Made by a program: the position numbers and the translations under genes
DNA from: Triops longicaudatus
Taxonomy: Eukaryota > Arthropoda > Branchiopoda > Notostraca > Triopsidae
DNA: 64,000 bases
Assembly (NCBI GenBank): GCA_022885665.1
Contig: JAGQDJ010000049.1
Location: forward strand, 434,502 to 498,501
Reading direction: 5' to 3'
Shown: positions 22,902 through 36,533 of the stretch, one piece after another
Layout of the letters: every line of letters starts with the position of its first letter
Position numbering within the stretch: position 1 is the stretch's first letter
The notes under the pieces: model-generated
Seen by the model: the letters and a program-made list of their open reading frames with translations, nothing else
What the model was told of the DNA's origin: nothing
The model's database searches: none

Positions 22902-24673
22902 CTACAAAAACGCAACTACCCATCCTCACTCCCAGTCTCAAGAGTTCCGAAAACAACGCTTGTTATGAGCATGTCAGCTTAGCTTACGAAACTGCTTATA
23001 CGTTAGAAAAAAAATCGTTAACAGTTTCCCGCTTGTGTAATTTAAAGCGTGAGCAAAGTTCAGTGCGATCCCCTGCTTACAATTTCAGTTCACTGAAACG
23101 TTTTTCAAAATAAGGTACACACATCTACACGACCAGGACAGAATTTTTCTCCTGGCATTGATCCTCTAAAGGTGCGAAATGCATAGTAGTTTTGTTTTCT
23201 GGATAATACCAGAACACCGGATAAAGCAAGGGAAACACAAAGTGTTATAATAAAAAATAAAATATGAATATAATTATTTTGAAAATAAAGAAACGACATA
23301 CATGATAAAACTCACAGTTTTAGTAAAGTCCGCATTTGAAAGAAACGCAGCTCAGACGTTGCTAGTAAGCGAGGGATACAATGTCGAAATGATTTGGAGC
23401 ACCCGTCAAATTCAATGTCTCTTTGAATACAACGAAAACAGAGCACTCCCCTCAAGTCAGTATCATAGGTCACCGAGATATCTGACTATTTGAACCTTTG
23501 ACAATGTATCCCAAAATGGAGGGAGGGTGACGCTGTGATTTATAAAGAACGAAATCTATCACTATGTGACAGGGTCTGGCCATCCTTTTTAAATATTCGA
23601 ATGTTTCAGATTCATTCCCTTCTTATTTTGACTGCGAGATAAAACCCTACGAGCTAACTCAAGTAAGAAGGTTTAGCTTATAGCACTGTAGGGAAAGAAA
23701 TTCCTTAGGGCTGTAAAGGCACGGTGTTTAGAGGGTCATAGGGTAAAATATCTTTCCAATAAAAGCTCAGGCGGCCGTGACTGGTGAATACACGTTCGCG
23801 CCTCAGTCAGCAAAGTCCGTATCGAAGTGTTCCCGTTATTCGCGCTTGGGTGCTTCTGCGCCCTCCCACCTCCCCGAAAACCGCACGATGTCAATCCTTC
23901 AGCTGAGAATAAAAACCTAAATCTCTCCATTATAAAAATGTTACTGTGCCTAACATGGGGAGGCGTCCATGATATAATGCTATTTGAAGACTGAAATGGC
24001 GTTAAACTCCACACGTCTGAATCTAATTTCCGTGAACCGCAGATTCGGGGATATGATCAATCTGTCGGAAATAAAAAATGAATCTGGGAAGAGAACGTGT
24101 TCACGTTTCCTATACGCTATCTCTATTTGTTTGAAATGTCACGTGGAAGACGACGCAAGTCTAATGATAAGAAACACTTTCCATAACCGTTTACACCCTA
24201 AAACAAACTCATGAGAAATACTAAAAATATGTGGTTACAAGTTTTAACTAAATTAAAATATCAGTTTCATTTATTACAATTTTCTAAAAAAAAAACAACT
24301 AAAGAGACTATTTACAAGGTTATGGCTTTCTTTTACCTTTTAACCTACTTTTTTTTGCCTCGACGCGATTCAAACACGTGTTTTTGTAGGAATTAACAAA
24401 AAAAATATCTTCTGCTTGGAAACTATAATGAGAAAATACAGTGAGAAGAACACAGAATTGACTATACTACGAGGCATACATTTTACGTTAAAAATCAGTC
24501 ATGACCAATCACTATTTTACCCTAGTGAATACTCTATTTTGAAAGGATTCCAGAAACCTTTACACGGTAAATCTGTAACGCGAATAAGTAATCTTGTGGA
24601 ATTGGGGCAAATGCCTCATATACCTTTACTGTTTAGCCTTTTTGGTGCCGGAGACCTGATAGTTGTAACTTAC

Positions 24674-24752
24674 GGAACACGATGGAGCAAAAGCAACATA
24701 CCAGTAGGCATTTGGGTTTAGCACGTAGAGAAGGGCGAAGTTGCAATCACTG
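24674..24752 (-). CDS. Unknown protein, putative internal exon (minus strand)
   Basis: Bounded by AACTGTAATTTAG and a perfect GTAAGT donor. The open frame reads SDCNFALLYVLNPNAYWYV then AFAPSCS. It enters in phase 2 (one base) and leaves in phase 0, which fits both the exon at 35543-35601 and the terminal exon at 22761-22901. No family recognised; an acceptor three bases later (CAG) would also work. Confidence 0.33.
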
Positions 24753-25192
24753 CTAAATTACAGTTTGCGAAGTTTTTTTGATGGTGAAGTTTTGGTATTA
24801 CCTATAAATGTGGATCTGCTTATAAAACTCGACAATGTGGAGGTCAAACCTTTTAATCTTCTTGAATACGACCTTTGCTGGAATTAAATGTGAGAGGCCA
24901 GCAATAAGTCAAAGCATACGCTAGTTCCCAAATGGGGAATAACGAGTTAATTTTTAGACATATTTTGGCGAACGCCAAAATTTCAAGCACTCTCGATTGT
25001 AACGCTTTAGACTTTTTAGAGTGTTAACGTTTACGTCTCTAGCTCTTGATATTCACGATTAAGTCTGCGCCCTAACTTGAATTACTTTACTAATTTCTTT
25101 GTTAGGATAAAGCTTGCAACATTCTTTTAGCAAGGTGTTAATTACGCAGTTCAAATTATCCGTTGACAATGTTTCTCATAATATCACAGTTG

Positions 25193-25711
25193 TCATGTCC
25201 CCCAAATTTGTAATTTTACCGGTAATTTTCCGGAAAGGATATTCTTTAACGTTATTTCTTGGAGTGCTATGCATTTTGTCGCGAGTATTACCTCGGTAGT
25301 ATGAGGTAAGAAGTAGTGTGAAAAAAGGCTCTGCAGTCGACTATTTATGGGCGTGTTAAGGTTGTTGACAAATGACAACTTTCCAAGTACGACACTCCCC
25401 ATTTTCTTGTCGACGTAGTCATATTTCAACTTCACGCGGTACGCTTTCACTTGCTTTATCCTCCCACCTCCCGTCTTTCGTCCAAATACAAACACAGACA
25501 AAAAATACCACCTTCCTGGACGCAAACTAAGCCAAGGTATAATCATTTTTTTTTCTGTACGTGTAAATGTTATAGTACTACAGTTTCCTGGCATGTTTTC
25601 TGGCGTGTAGATGTGGATCGAAGTCAAAAAGAGCACACTACGCGAGTCAAGGCTGAAGTCTGATGTTTCGCAGCTCAGTGACCCATAACATACTGACACT
25701 TGACACTTCAA
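25193..25711 (-). other. Longest non-transposon ORF, unassigned
   Basis: A 172-codon open frame on the minus strand, basic in its middle part (GRKTGGGRIKQVKAYRVKLK). A different frame within it, after TTGGCTTAG, also reads well (KVVFFVCVCIWTKDGRWED) and could be an exon of the surrounding minus-strand gene. No family recognised; with this base composition one ORF of this size in 64 kb could still be chance. Confidence 0.2.
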
Positions 25712-26530
25712 ATAAGTTAATCTGTTTCGTTATGCTCGACGCGACACTGCGTGGCACAGGCATTCATGAATAGACAGAACTTTCGGGCAGGGAATTGTTA
25801 CGAGTACAGTGCCGTGCACACAACACTCGTTCGACGCAAATTCAACTGTCTCTAGGTCCTTTCACAAGCGCATTAAAGGAAAAGGCACTCGGTAATTGAA
25901 GAAGAGGAGTAAGAGACGGGGAATCGAAACGAAAAGTTTCCATTTACTCTACTTTTAAGGTGGCAAAGTCAATGATCTCCAAGTTTCTCGCGGTTCTAAG
26001 ATTTTTTTAACTCCATTTTTACTTCGATACTAGTGTTACAATGGACAAAAAGTTTATGAAGTTTTGCGCCGCATCGAGGTTCGGTAAAAGCCTTCACACA
26101 GTTTCTGACATATGGGTTCGTTGGGTACACGAAACTTTTAAAAGCTTTAAAAAAAATCATTTCTGATTTTGCTGAACTCTATCGAAACACGGTAGTCGAA
26201 AGCTTAGAATTGGAAACGTTGTGAAATTCTTAATTTTGTTAGAACTTTTGACAGTACTGGTATAAGTTTTGTTAGTGCTCATAATTTAACAAAGAGTACT
26301 TAAGTTATCCTTAATAGGTAATAACAAGATATTGAACCAATTTTCTTCTATTCATTTTTGTGAATGTCAACATTGAGCTTTCGTTGTATGATAGAACAAA
26401 GTATTTTGCTAGGAGCTACGCATAAGGGTTGTCCTTACATAGCTTCAGGTTGGAGGGTAATGTGAAAGCATTAACTTTCCAGCACAACTCTGGCGTTTGA
26501 ATTTCGTTTTGTATCGTAGAAGACAATATG

Positions 26531-26564
26531 TTACCAACAATAGCCGAAAGCCTACGCTACGCTA

Positions 26565-26595
<31 letters not shown>
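26531..26595 (+). repeat. Retroposon 3' end with 30-base poly(A)
   Basis: ACAATAGCCGAAAGCCTACG immediately precedes 30 A residues (26566-26595). It resembles the 3' hairpin of the retrotransposon at 12165-12189 (CAATAGGCAAAAGCCTACGC), suggesting a SINE or truncated LINE that uses the same 3' end. Confidence 0.5.
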
Positions 26596-26596
<1 letters not shown>

Positions 26597-27202
26597 ATTG
26601 CACAAAAAGTAGTAATTCGAGTGTACAGGTCGCAAGGTACTATAGTAGAAGTGTCGTTTTGAGTAACAGTGCTCTTAGAAATACACGAATAAAAATTCGG
26701 TAGCCTAAAATGGTAGTGGCGAAAGGGGAAAAAATGATCAAGTTCCATAGAAAACAGGTGCTACTGATCGATAGCACGACCAGAAAAGGAAACACTACAG
26801 GTGGGTCTAACAGGGCGTCATATGCTCTTCTGAGCCCCCTACCACGTTACAATAATCAACTTACAAAGATTATTCGTGTATCCAAACACCTTTATATATG
26901 CACTATAGTTCAATGTCATCATTATTTTCAGGGAAATTTTTATTCTCTTCTGTATGTCACAACTTGGAGTTTCTGGGAACGAAGAATCGTTTGCCCTCTT
27001 ACAAATGTAGCAACAATGTCTACACTCCTGACACACCTTACATACACCAATCATTCTTTCTAAAAAAAAGTAAAAAAAGTAAACAAATAAAAAAAACATC
27101 TTCGAAGCAATTACCTACTTAATTAAAGTTACGAATTAAGGCTGCTGTAATATGCACACGCAGGTGAAAAATTCGCTTTTCTAAAGGTCAATAAATTGGC
27201 AA

Positions 27203-27225
27203 AAATAAATAAATAAATAAATAAA
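27203..27225 (+). repeat. (AAAT)n microsatellite
   Basis: Five to six uninterrupted AAAT units. Confidence 0.9.
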
Positions 27226-27737
27226 CTTCGTATTATATGCGTAAATAATATTTCCAGGTATTTCAAAAGCGCAAATAAGCACTGTGTTTGTCTGAACTGT
27301 TCATTATTCGAAGAGCTATTTACTGAAATATTGAAAAGAAATTTCTACAATTCGTTCTCAAACTCTTCTCATTCTCTCAAACTGGCACACGAGTTAGAAA
27401 AGAAAAAAATAAAATAATAATAAGCAAAAGCTAATAGATAATATACATGTAATAATACTTTTAGACAAAATATTTAAAATAAGAAGTGACCATATTTTGA
27501 TCTGAAAAAAATAATAAATAAAAACGGAAATACAACGCTAAATTAAAGACTACACTCTTCGTCCTTGGTCCTTTTTTCGTGAGATTTTCTGCAATAGTTT
27601 ACAGGAGCATAAACTTGGATTTTTTAAAAAATCATTTGCTTCAAAACTTTCAAAATATACTGAAACCACGCACTGGACATTATCAATATAAACTTTTTTA
27701 TCAAGAATATTTTTTATAATATCGAACGGCATTCGCA

Positions 27738-27877
27738 AGGCCGTTCCCAGAGAGAGGGTTGACCCCTCCCCAAACATTTCTTTTATAATGAGGAAGATAG
27801 GAAGAACCACAAATGTCCGAAAAAATTGCATACGAATATCCTATCCGAAAACTCCAAAACCCCTGCGAATAAAAATC
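27738..27877 (+). repeat. Dispersed repeat, TTTCGGGGG family, copy
   Basis: Starts GGCCGTTCCCAG, includes GACCCCTCCCCAAACATTTC then TTTTATAATG, and ends AAAAATCCTGGG. Same family as 6960-7072 and 62968-63030; ends are short inverted CCCAG/CCTGGG. No credible ORF. Confidence 0.6.
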
Positions 27878-28586
27878 CTGGGTTTTCTTCAAATTTGTGC
27901 TGAAAAATTCCTTTGTATATCACCCATAAGGAAAGGGCCACACAATGGCTTTTATAAGGTCAACATGGGTTAATGAGATTCTTCAGACATCTAAAGAAAG
28001 AGCGAAACCTAACACACGCATTGGACACGTGTTCATTTTTCTAGAAAACCTGGAAGTTTGTGCCCCAAAGTTTAGCACTATAGTGATAAATATGCCCTCC
28101 ATAAAATGTCGTCACTATCCTTCCTATTTATTTGACCTTTCGCCTCTTCAGAAAGAGGAAATGTCGTCAACCTTACATATCTACAGCACGTAAAATTACC
28201 GCACGGTAACTTTAACTTTTTTTCTCGTAGAAGTGGTAAATGCCGTAATTTAAGAATATTGCGATAGTCTACAGTGACAGATACATCTACGCTGTATTTA
28301 CTACCCCATTGGCAGGATTCCGATACACAAACACTGATTACGATGTCAAAAATCGGGCCAAGCGCTTATTGCGGGCTTTTCTAGAGACAACCTGACCATA
28401 CAGTAATATCATGTAATTCGCCCATAAAAGAAAAAAAAATCAACAAAGAAAAAAGTATAAAACACATTTAAAAAAAGTCTAACACCAATTAAGTAGATAC
28501 GCTTAACCTACACTACAGCCAGGAGCTTTTGGTGAAGTATTGCAGTTCATATTTACTGCACACTTGCCTAAAACTTTAATATATAG

Positions 28587-28750
28587 CTCGCCACTCGAGT
28601 TAAGCTTGACCGGTGTCACACCAATAATCCCAAGTGCAAACGTGGCGACTTATTATTCCTTTCGGACAGGTACTGCGACAAGATGTTACCCATACATTAA
28701 CAGCGCACGGAATTCCATATGTGTTACGTATGCTACGCTAATCATAACAC
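28587..28750 (+). other. Orphan exon-like segment
   Basis: Open for 54 codons between TTAATATATAG and a perfect GTAAGT donor, entering in phase 2 and leaving in phase 1. It contains SPLELSLTGVTPIIPSANVA and NSICVTYATLIIT and is richer in GC and CpG than its AT-rich flanks. It lies on the plus strand within an intron of the proposed minus-strand gene. No partner exon or family identified. Confidence 0.25.
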
Positions 28751-31700
28751 GTAAGTATTAATGAAACTAGACTCAAATATTGAATGGAAAGTAGTCAGAA
28801 GTATTTAATTTAACACGAAAAATGCGGTTTGGGAATAAAAAGAATGGCAGAACTGAAATAAAACTCATTTCTTTATAGAAACTGTGATTTCACCTTCAGC
28901 AACTCATTCATTTTTACGAGAAGGTAGGTAGCCAATTTTTTTCCATTTCGTCTACAGAAAACGAAACGTAACTGTACAAACTACAAGAACAGTAGGCGAA
29001 AACCTACAATGGAAATTTGGTCGTTAGAGAAACTGGGATTCACGATTGTATTTAGTAATGTAGAGAAAGTACCTTAGTCCATCGAGATCCATGAGCTTAC
29101 GGTATGCCACAACAATAACGGAGCAGAGCTCAGAGAAGTCCAAAATATTCCAAGATTTCCTTTTTGGACTAGAACGAACGTCTACACATGAGTACCAAGA
29201 TAAAGGGAGAAATCCACAGCGCAAGACTTGCGCGGTTCTAGCTGCAGCAATGCATCCGTAAGGCACAAGTAAGCTCGAACTGGGAGAAGCGAAGAGTTCC
29301 CAGACTGTGAGCAAACACCGTAAGAAGCAGAATCTCTATCTTTTGCTCCTTCACTTCCACAAAGTTAGAACAAGTGATCACGAAGTTTCTCGTACAAATT
29401 ACAGCAGTTGCAGCGCAAAATGCAAGCTTACTGAGATAATCACCACGAGGGAGACTCAATATTCTATTATTCCTTGTGAGAATCGGTGTCGCAACGTTTC
29501 CCAAGCCACTTGACATCATAACAATCGTGCTGTCTTGTGAGGAGGATATCCTAAAAAGGCGACGCCGGAAGGAAGTGTAGCTGACTGGTTTAATTGCACC
29601 AACTTTTGATACTGAAACACTGGTTGACATTCCTTAACCGAAACCTGTTTCGCTCAATAGCCTGGACAGTGAAAAGAAGACTAGGACCATGTGACAAGCC
29701 TACTAACTGCCTTTTCTTGGTACAGTTTACCATAATAGCTCTCGATCTTTGCGTATGAACGCGGCCAGTGTAACGTGACTGTTTTTGTGTGGGTTCGTGG
29801 CTAATTTTTGCAACAAAATCCTTTTGCTTCTTAAAGTAGTGTGGATTCTGTTATTTACTTCAAGTGCTTGAAGCGCGAGGTTGCAGAAACTATAACCCTG
29901 GTGTAAAACTGATTAACATCAGCAAAGGCTTAACCATTCGGAAAACTGTGTTAAATTGAAACTAAAAAAACCGCCCCTATCGTCGACCGTTTACACTTTT
30001 TTTTTTCACTTGTGAAATCCTCGTAATAAGTGACACGTTCGTCAGCTGGATTGTTACACTATTTGGAAATTTGACACTTTTTAGACCATAAGAATGAGGA
30101 AGAAATGTGGTGCTCGTTACCCGGGTGCTACTATTGTGTCAGCTTTAAGTCTGCAGCTTTGTGCTACTGCCTCTGACGCCCTCCAACACAAGCAGACCTT
30201 AATTAATTAGCAAAAAAAAGATTGAGGAACCAAAAAAGAATGGAACACTGTTCATATGCTACAGCCGTAAAGAGCTCTAAAACGAAAGTTAAACCTTATT
30301 TGACACAACCAAGTCTTTTGATGCCCAAAGTTGGCTCCTGCAGGTAAATTAACGAACCTTGTTTCGATATTCATGAAACCTGGAAACTTTTGATGTCAAT
30401 AAATACCAGATTTTCTTTCTCCAAGTACATTGGAGAAAACAGAGAAAATTGGTACTAACGAGGTTCACGGTGTTCACTGCAAGAATCATAAGGGACACGT
30501 AACGTGGCTGGGAGCTTCTTCGGAAAAGGGATTCGAGAGGAAGTGGATTAGAGCGGAGTCGCGCAACTTTTTTTCTCTCTTTGGGTCTCCTTACATGACA
30601 GATCTGAGCTAGCGATAGTTTTACGAGAAAGGGCCCTAACGCCTTTGATAACCGGATATAAAGCTACAGAAAACCCGCCAAGCATCAAGCGATCTTTAGG
30701 ATCGAGACTTCCTCAGTTCTACAAGAAATTGCGCTTGCTTTTACACAAATGAAATCTTCTTTCTTACAATCAATTTTGATCTACAGCCGGCTAACTCTGA
30801 GTTGATTTTAAACCTTAGAATCCATTGCGTCCACTTAACTACAAGTCAAGAAGATGAATGCAAGAAGAAAGCTTTATTATCACACCTTTCACGTAATGAA
30901 TACTTGCGTGGTTGCGTTATTATGAACTTATGAATGCTTTTTACTTCTTCACGTATAACTGCTTACAGTTGCCAAGTCTGATGCTATGATCAAACGTATT
31001 CATTAATTGTGGATAACGCTGATATGGTTGGACTTGAAATGAAAATCTCCTCATGCTTTGCGTCTTTTGATTTCGCATACATAAAAGGAACACATGAATC
31101 GTAGCGCCTGGTGAGGGCAACCATACGTAGTGAGATATGTTCATGAACATATCCGAATCGATACATATGGGAATGCTACGTAAAATGGATTTCTTCGTAC
31201 GTTTTCTGTGCTTTTGTTTTATCTGTCAAAACGACGCTACGGCATCAACACAGAATGTGAATGAACGTAAGCTTTCAACTTTATTGGAGTCCCCAATTCT
31301 ATACCATGAAATCCTCGAAAAATTATTCTAAGTGGAATTTGAATAAGAAATATAGGTTGCGTTTAGTACGTTCCTGAACACTTTTTTTGCTCCAAAAATT
31401 ATCTTATTAAGATCGACAAAGTTATGTAAAGTATATTAGCTTAACCATAAGGCAATTATATATGGAAAATGTAGGACACTTTTACTAATGGTCGAGCTAT
31501 ACGTGCTATTGTAAAATATCATGAACAATTTCGTGAACAACGCGGTACCGTTACACAACCTTCGAACGTTTATGAGTAATAGAGGTTCATAATACCAAAA
31601 CTTTCGTATTTACTTTTTTTTAATAGAAAAAGGTAATACTGTTCAATGACAAAAATTAGTTCTATAGCTAACACAATTGTTAATCATATAATTTTTTATC

Positions 31701-34700
31701 AATCAAATCGTTCTCTTACGGTCATTTACATTTCCAGGATTCTTGCCTAATAAACTCTGCTGCAGTAAATTTATCTAAAAATATATTTTTCACAAACACG
31801 TTATCCAAAGTTGGGTAACATCGTAACTAAAAATTCCATTAGAAAAAAGGAATCAAAAACTGTCTAATAGTGTTCAATAAATTTTTCACACTTTTTAATT
31901 CATACTTTTCGAGTCCTTCCAATGTACATCCCCTAGGGTTGGGAGTATCCAGGTGGCTTTAAGGGATTTAATTGCGCCCCAATCACACAGGCGTGTTTCG
32001 GCAAGATTACAAAGTGAAAGACTGGATATTGTAGTAGGTTTATGTAAGTTATCCATGGAAGAAACATAGGTACAAGTTTGCACGCATTATTCCACTGACT
32101 AATAAAATACAGAATCGTAATTCCATAGAACGCGTACTTTATTTTATTATACCTTAAAGTCTACGCTTCACGCTGACAGCCGAAAACACAATTTGTACAC
32201 AAGCGAGCTCTACATGAAAAGTCATCCCTGCCGCTGGGCATGATCAATTGGGTAAAAGAAGCGCTCGTAAACGAAGCTTCTATTGTAATGCTACAGTTTA
32301 ATCTCGAAAACAACTTGCATTGAATCCAAAACTTGTCCAGGCACGCTCACCCTTTATTCTGCAGTTCTCATCCAATGATCAAGTCAGAACTATCTGCATT
32401 ACTTGCTATCAATATGTGGCTTTGGGGCATTGTAATTTGCTCAAGCTAGTCATACAACGCACTACTTTACGTGGTTTCTCCATGACTGACAGGAAGGAAA
32501 GGGGCGCAACTCGGATTAGCATTAAGAGGGGAGATCTCTGGAATCAGCTTTTCAATGACGGTGGTGAACTGGCGAGCCGGAACACCACTGACAGCCAATT
32601 AGTACACTATCCATTTTCGCTATTCCCAGATTCCTCTGGAAATCTTTGATTGGCCTCGCCATGGCCGAAACAAATTACAGGACCGAAACTGGTTTGAGAT
32701 GGAAAAGGCAGAAAGAAAGAAGGCCTTAAGAAAAAAAGGTGGTGGGGATGGAGGGAGGGAATAAGTTTTTGTACGTGTGTGTTTGTGTTCTATGTTATGT
32801 AAGCTACGTTTGTCACGTCCTTTGGTCAAAAGTGGTCCTAATGATAAGAAATTGTCTATGTGTCTTAGTTTGCCAGCTGTATCCTCTTCGTCAGGGCAAA
32901 TACCGTGTTGTAATGTAGTTCCATTTGCCCTGCAGACAGGCTGAAACCGAACAGTAAACAAATTGCCCTTTTTTCTCCTACATCTTCATACTGCCTTACA
33001 ATATTGGCGGTCCGTAACGCCCACACAAGCATACCTATTCTCTTTCAAGAGCTCTTGTTTGTCAATAATGACTAGTTTCTCGAATTTCTTACGCTTTTTT
33101 GCTCTTTCTTGTCAATATCTGGCAAAGATCATAAATCTTATCTCCAACAGTCATTATCTTTCTTTCTAAACGTACCCTTAGCTACAAAAACGGGCCCAAG
33201 TTTAGTATTATTTACTTATACCCATTCAAGTATAGACAACATTACGTACTTTTCGTAGCTAAAACAGGAAACAAACTTTTTTTCGCCGAGTCTGTGGCCT
33301 TTATTGATTGGATAGTTTCATCCCGAAAGCAAGCTCGAGGGTATGCGAACGAAACAAACCAAAAAGTTGGAGCACTCGGACCCAGCAGGGCGCTAATTTT
33401 GAGCTAGAAATCAAAAGAAGGTTTTTCTGTAAAGCAAGGAAGGAGACCAAAGAGGACAGGTCTGTTGAATGACTGCAGGGCAGAAGTGAAGGGGGGTGGC
33501 GGTACAACCTGAAAAGAAGCTTTTTGAAATCAAGAGAGACCAAACTCAGTCGCCTAATTGCAGGAGAAAAGAGGCATTACAGCACCCCATCACTCTCGTT
33601 ATTACAAAGGTCTACTTGAGCATTAGCCTTACTAGCCCTACTGGCATTTTTTATGTAATTAGAGTAAAAGACCCTCACTTTCCTTAGCATCTCGGTAAAA
33701 TGTTAAGGGTAGCTTACATCCTATAGGTGCTTTGAAAGATGTTCTAAATAAAGAATCTTTCCCCCGTAGAAATGTTACAAAGAAAAATTGTTCTTTATTT
33801 TTTTCTAAGACACCGTTGAGAGCTTATGCTTTACCGTCGCTTCAGAGTTTCAGTTGTGCGCCTTAGGTACTTATTCATTATAAGCCCCGTAAAAATAGTG
33901 CTTCATTTTAGTCTCCTTTTTCCAAATTTGAAAGTTTTTTAGTGAAACTTTTGCACAGTTTAGCTTTAGTAGTAGGAGATGAATAAGGAATAGTAAGAAT
34001 TTTACGAAAAACGCGAACATTTTAAAAAAAAAACGGAGCTAAATTGACAGCTAACCAATACTATTGCAGTGTTTCCATACGTTTATTTTCGTTTTAGGCG
34101 CTTCCAGTGTAAAAGTTTTACTTAATTTCACTTAACTAACTCAAATTCACCTAATTTAACCTATCTGAACCACACCAACTGACTTGTTACCAACAGCGAA
34201 TCGCCTCGTGACCAAGACTAGTAGTTTTTTTACTATTCATGTACTTTTATTATCTTATTATTACAAAGTAGATATGTATAACCAATCAAGCCAAATTCTT
34301 GATGAGTCCACGTTGTTACAACATTACTGACGGTACTGAAATGGCTCGTGGGGAGTTGAGGCAAAAGAACTTGAAGATCTTCAACAATTTTCTTCCGTCT
34401 CAATTTAACTATTAGTATTTTGAATGTGCAGTAAAACCAAAGAGCAACTTGTAAAAGATGTATTGTACATTACGCACGTTTAATTTAAAGGCATTAGTTA
34501 CCCCTACTTGCACTAAAAAAATAATAGTTTAAAAGGTTAAATCTTGAATTATTTATGGCTAAAATAGTCTTCCACAACTGAGCAAAGATTATCACTACAC
34601 CAATTTATGCTTTCAAGGAGAGACAGAGAAAAATACTTAAGGCACTAATAGGCCTATATAAAATATTCAGATTTAAAAAAATAAAAATAAATAAAACATA

Positions 34701-35542
34701 GGGTCATCACTTCATCTGTGGAGGGTTGGTCTGCTATTGAAATAACAGAAGAATGACGTCAAACAGGAACTCGGGATAGAGACACATCCCAATATTGTCA
34801 TTCGAAGCCTTAAACTGTCACACACGATTTTACAAAAAGTATAAGACCGATTCCACTTGACGCCTGAAAATGTTCTTAAAAAGTCTATCCCAAAGCACCA
34901 GTTTGCCCTAATTTTATTCTTCCGTATAATAAAAAAGTAGCACAAATTCCACCGTAATTTACACATTTAGCAAATGCTTAAAGAAAAACTCCAACTGGTG
35001 CATTAGATATTCCTAACAGAAATATTACTATCAAAACATTTTATTTAAGTTTCTACCATTTTTATAATACGATGTCTGAAAATTTCCCAGGTAACTGTCT
35101 TATAAGGGATGTGCGTAAACCGAGCCGTTTACACAACACTTTGACACGAAAATAACAAACTGAGCTTACATAAAGCTAACGTCCTCTAATGTGAAGGAAA
35201 GTTTTAACATTAAAACAAAGAATTCGGCTTGCAAGCCTCGACAAGGTCAAAAATACCGTAACTGGGAGAGAAGAAGAACCTCTTCATTCTAGGACCAAAT
35301 TTCAAAAAGATCGAATCTTAAATCGACCGGAATCCTTGAGTTCGTACGGTATTGTGGTCCTCTATTTTGAGAACTGGGCGACAAGTCTTGCCTCACAGAA
35401 TTACACTTACCGTACTGCACTTAAGTTAATGGACTTGGAATTCTGCTACGCAAAACGCAACGGTGAATGTGGTATTTCACAATGTCGGATTATTTGGCAA
35501 CTAAGCTGGTCCTCTTTAGTCTCCACAATTTGGTGCACTAAC
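28751..35542. other. Non-coding; large intron of the proposed minus-strand gene
   Basis: Between the exons at 24674 and 35543. Scattered short ORFs, an A/T-rich stretch around 31.4-31.9 kb and 34.4-34.7 kb, and no repeat family that I could align elsewhere in the window. Further exons of the minus-strand gene could be hidden here. Confidence 0.3.
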
Positions 35543-35601
35543 CTGTCCATTCCTAGGGTATACATCGTTTTCCCCTTCCAGTCATTCTTGTCTTCTCTGA
35601 C
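35543..35601 (-). CDS. Unknown protein, putative internal exon (minus strand)
   Basis: 59 nt between an acceptor (TTCACTCCGATATTCAG) and a GTTAGT donor. The frame reads VREDKNDWKGKTMYTLGMD plus two bases (AG). It enters in phase 0, matching the phase 0 end of the proposed first exon at 36534-36704, and leaves in phase 2, matching 24674-24752. The upstream frame is also open, so the exon could start earlier. No domain recognised. Confidence 0.38.
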
Positions 35602-36533
35602 CTGAATATCGGAGTGAATAATCACGTCACGGTGAACAACGCTTGCTTCGGGTCTTGAAGACAAGTATAATGAGAGCTAAAGTGGGTAGGTAACTTGAAA
35701 GGAGACCTCCCCTTGTTGCGAAGATTTGTACAGAAATTGTTGTCAGTACAGAGAACCCTACAGTCTTTGAAAGGACGATATAGAACGAATCACATGTTGA
35801 TTTTAACGAATATCATACTGAATGCGCCTTCAATTTTATAACAGAATTTACATATGCTTCGCGGTCTGCAATGTGTATTCGACCTTAGTCACCTTTGAGT
35901 TCTCCGAAGTCTTCTAACTTAATTAAGTCCCAGGAGACTAGGTTCGGCGTAGATCCCTTTTTACCCCCTCCCCGTCTCCGGGTCCTTTCGAAACGATCGT
36001 CATCAAAAGGCAAATTGAGTCTTAACTTCTGACAAGACGACCCTGTATCTCCCACGGTTCTTATTCCTGGCCTGTTGGTCCTTCACATATCTACCGCAAT
36101 CCTGTACTTCTCACCAGGTTTACTGTTCAGGAGAACACACAAAACTAACAAGTATCTAGGATGTCGCGTAATTGGCAATCAAGCCATCCTGTTTTACACG
36201 AGTCGGCACGGATACACAAAGCTTAACGAATTTCACAAGCTAGAGCCGCAAATTAAGATCCAGTACAATAGAATTACGGAAGTCCGGAATTATAAAATTC
36301 GATGCACTTCGAAATACGAGATCTCGACGCCTTCATTTTTAACGTCCTCTTACCTCGGACGTGTAATTTCCAATCTGAGCTTGAAGGTATTAGCTACATA
36401 AGAGCACAGTTTTGCCAGTATTAGTGCCAATTCAGTGTAATGTAAAATGGAGTTTTGAACAGCGAAGTTTCGAGAACCAGCGTTCAACATTTACTTGTAA
36501 TGCTTGTATTTTTTGTCGTTTGTTTTTTTTCAC

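Noticed and set aside
35690..35760. Minus-strand segment reading VLCTDNNFCTNLRNKG
   Set aside because: Phase does not fit between the proposed exons at 36534 and 35543, and the donor is weak.
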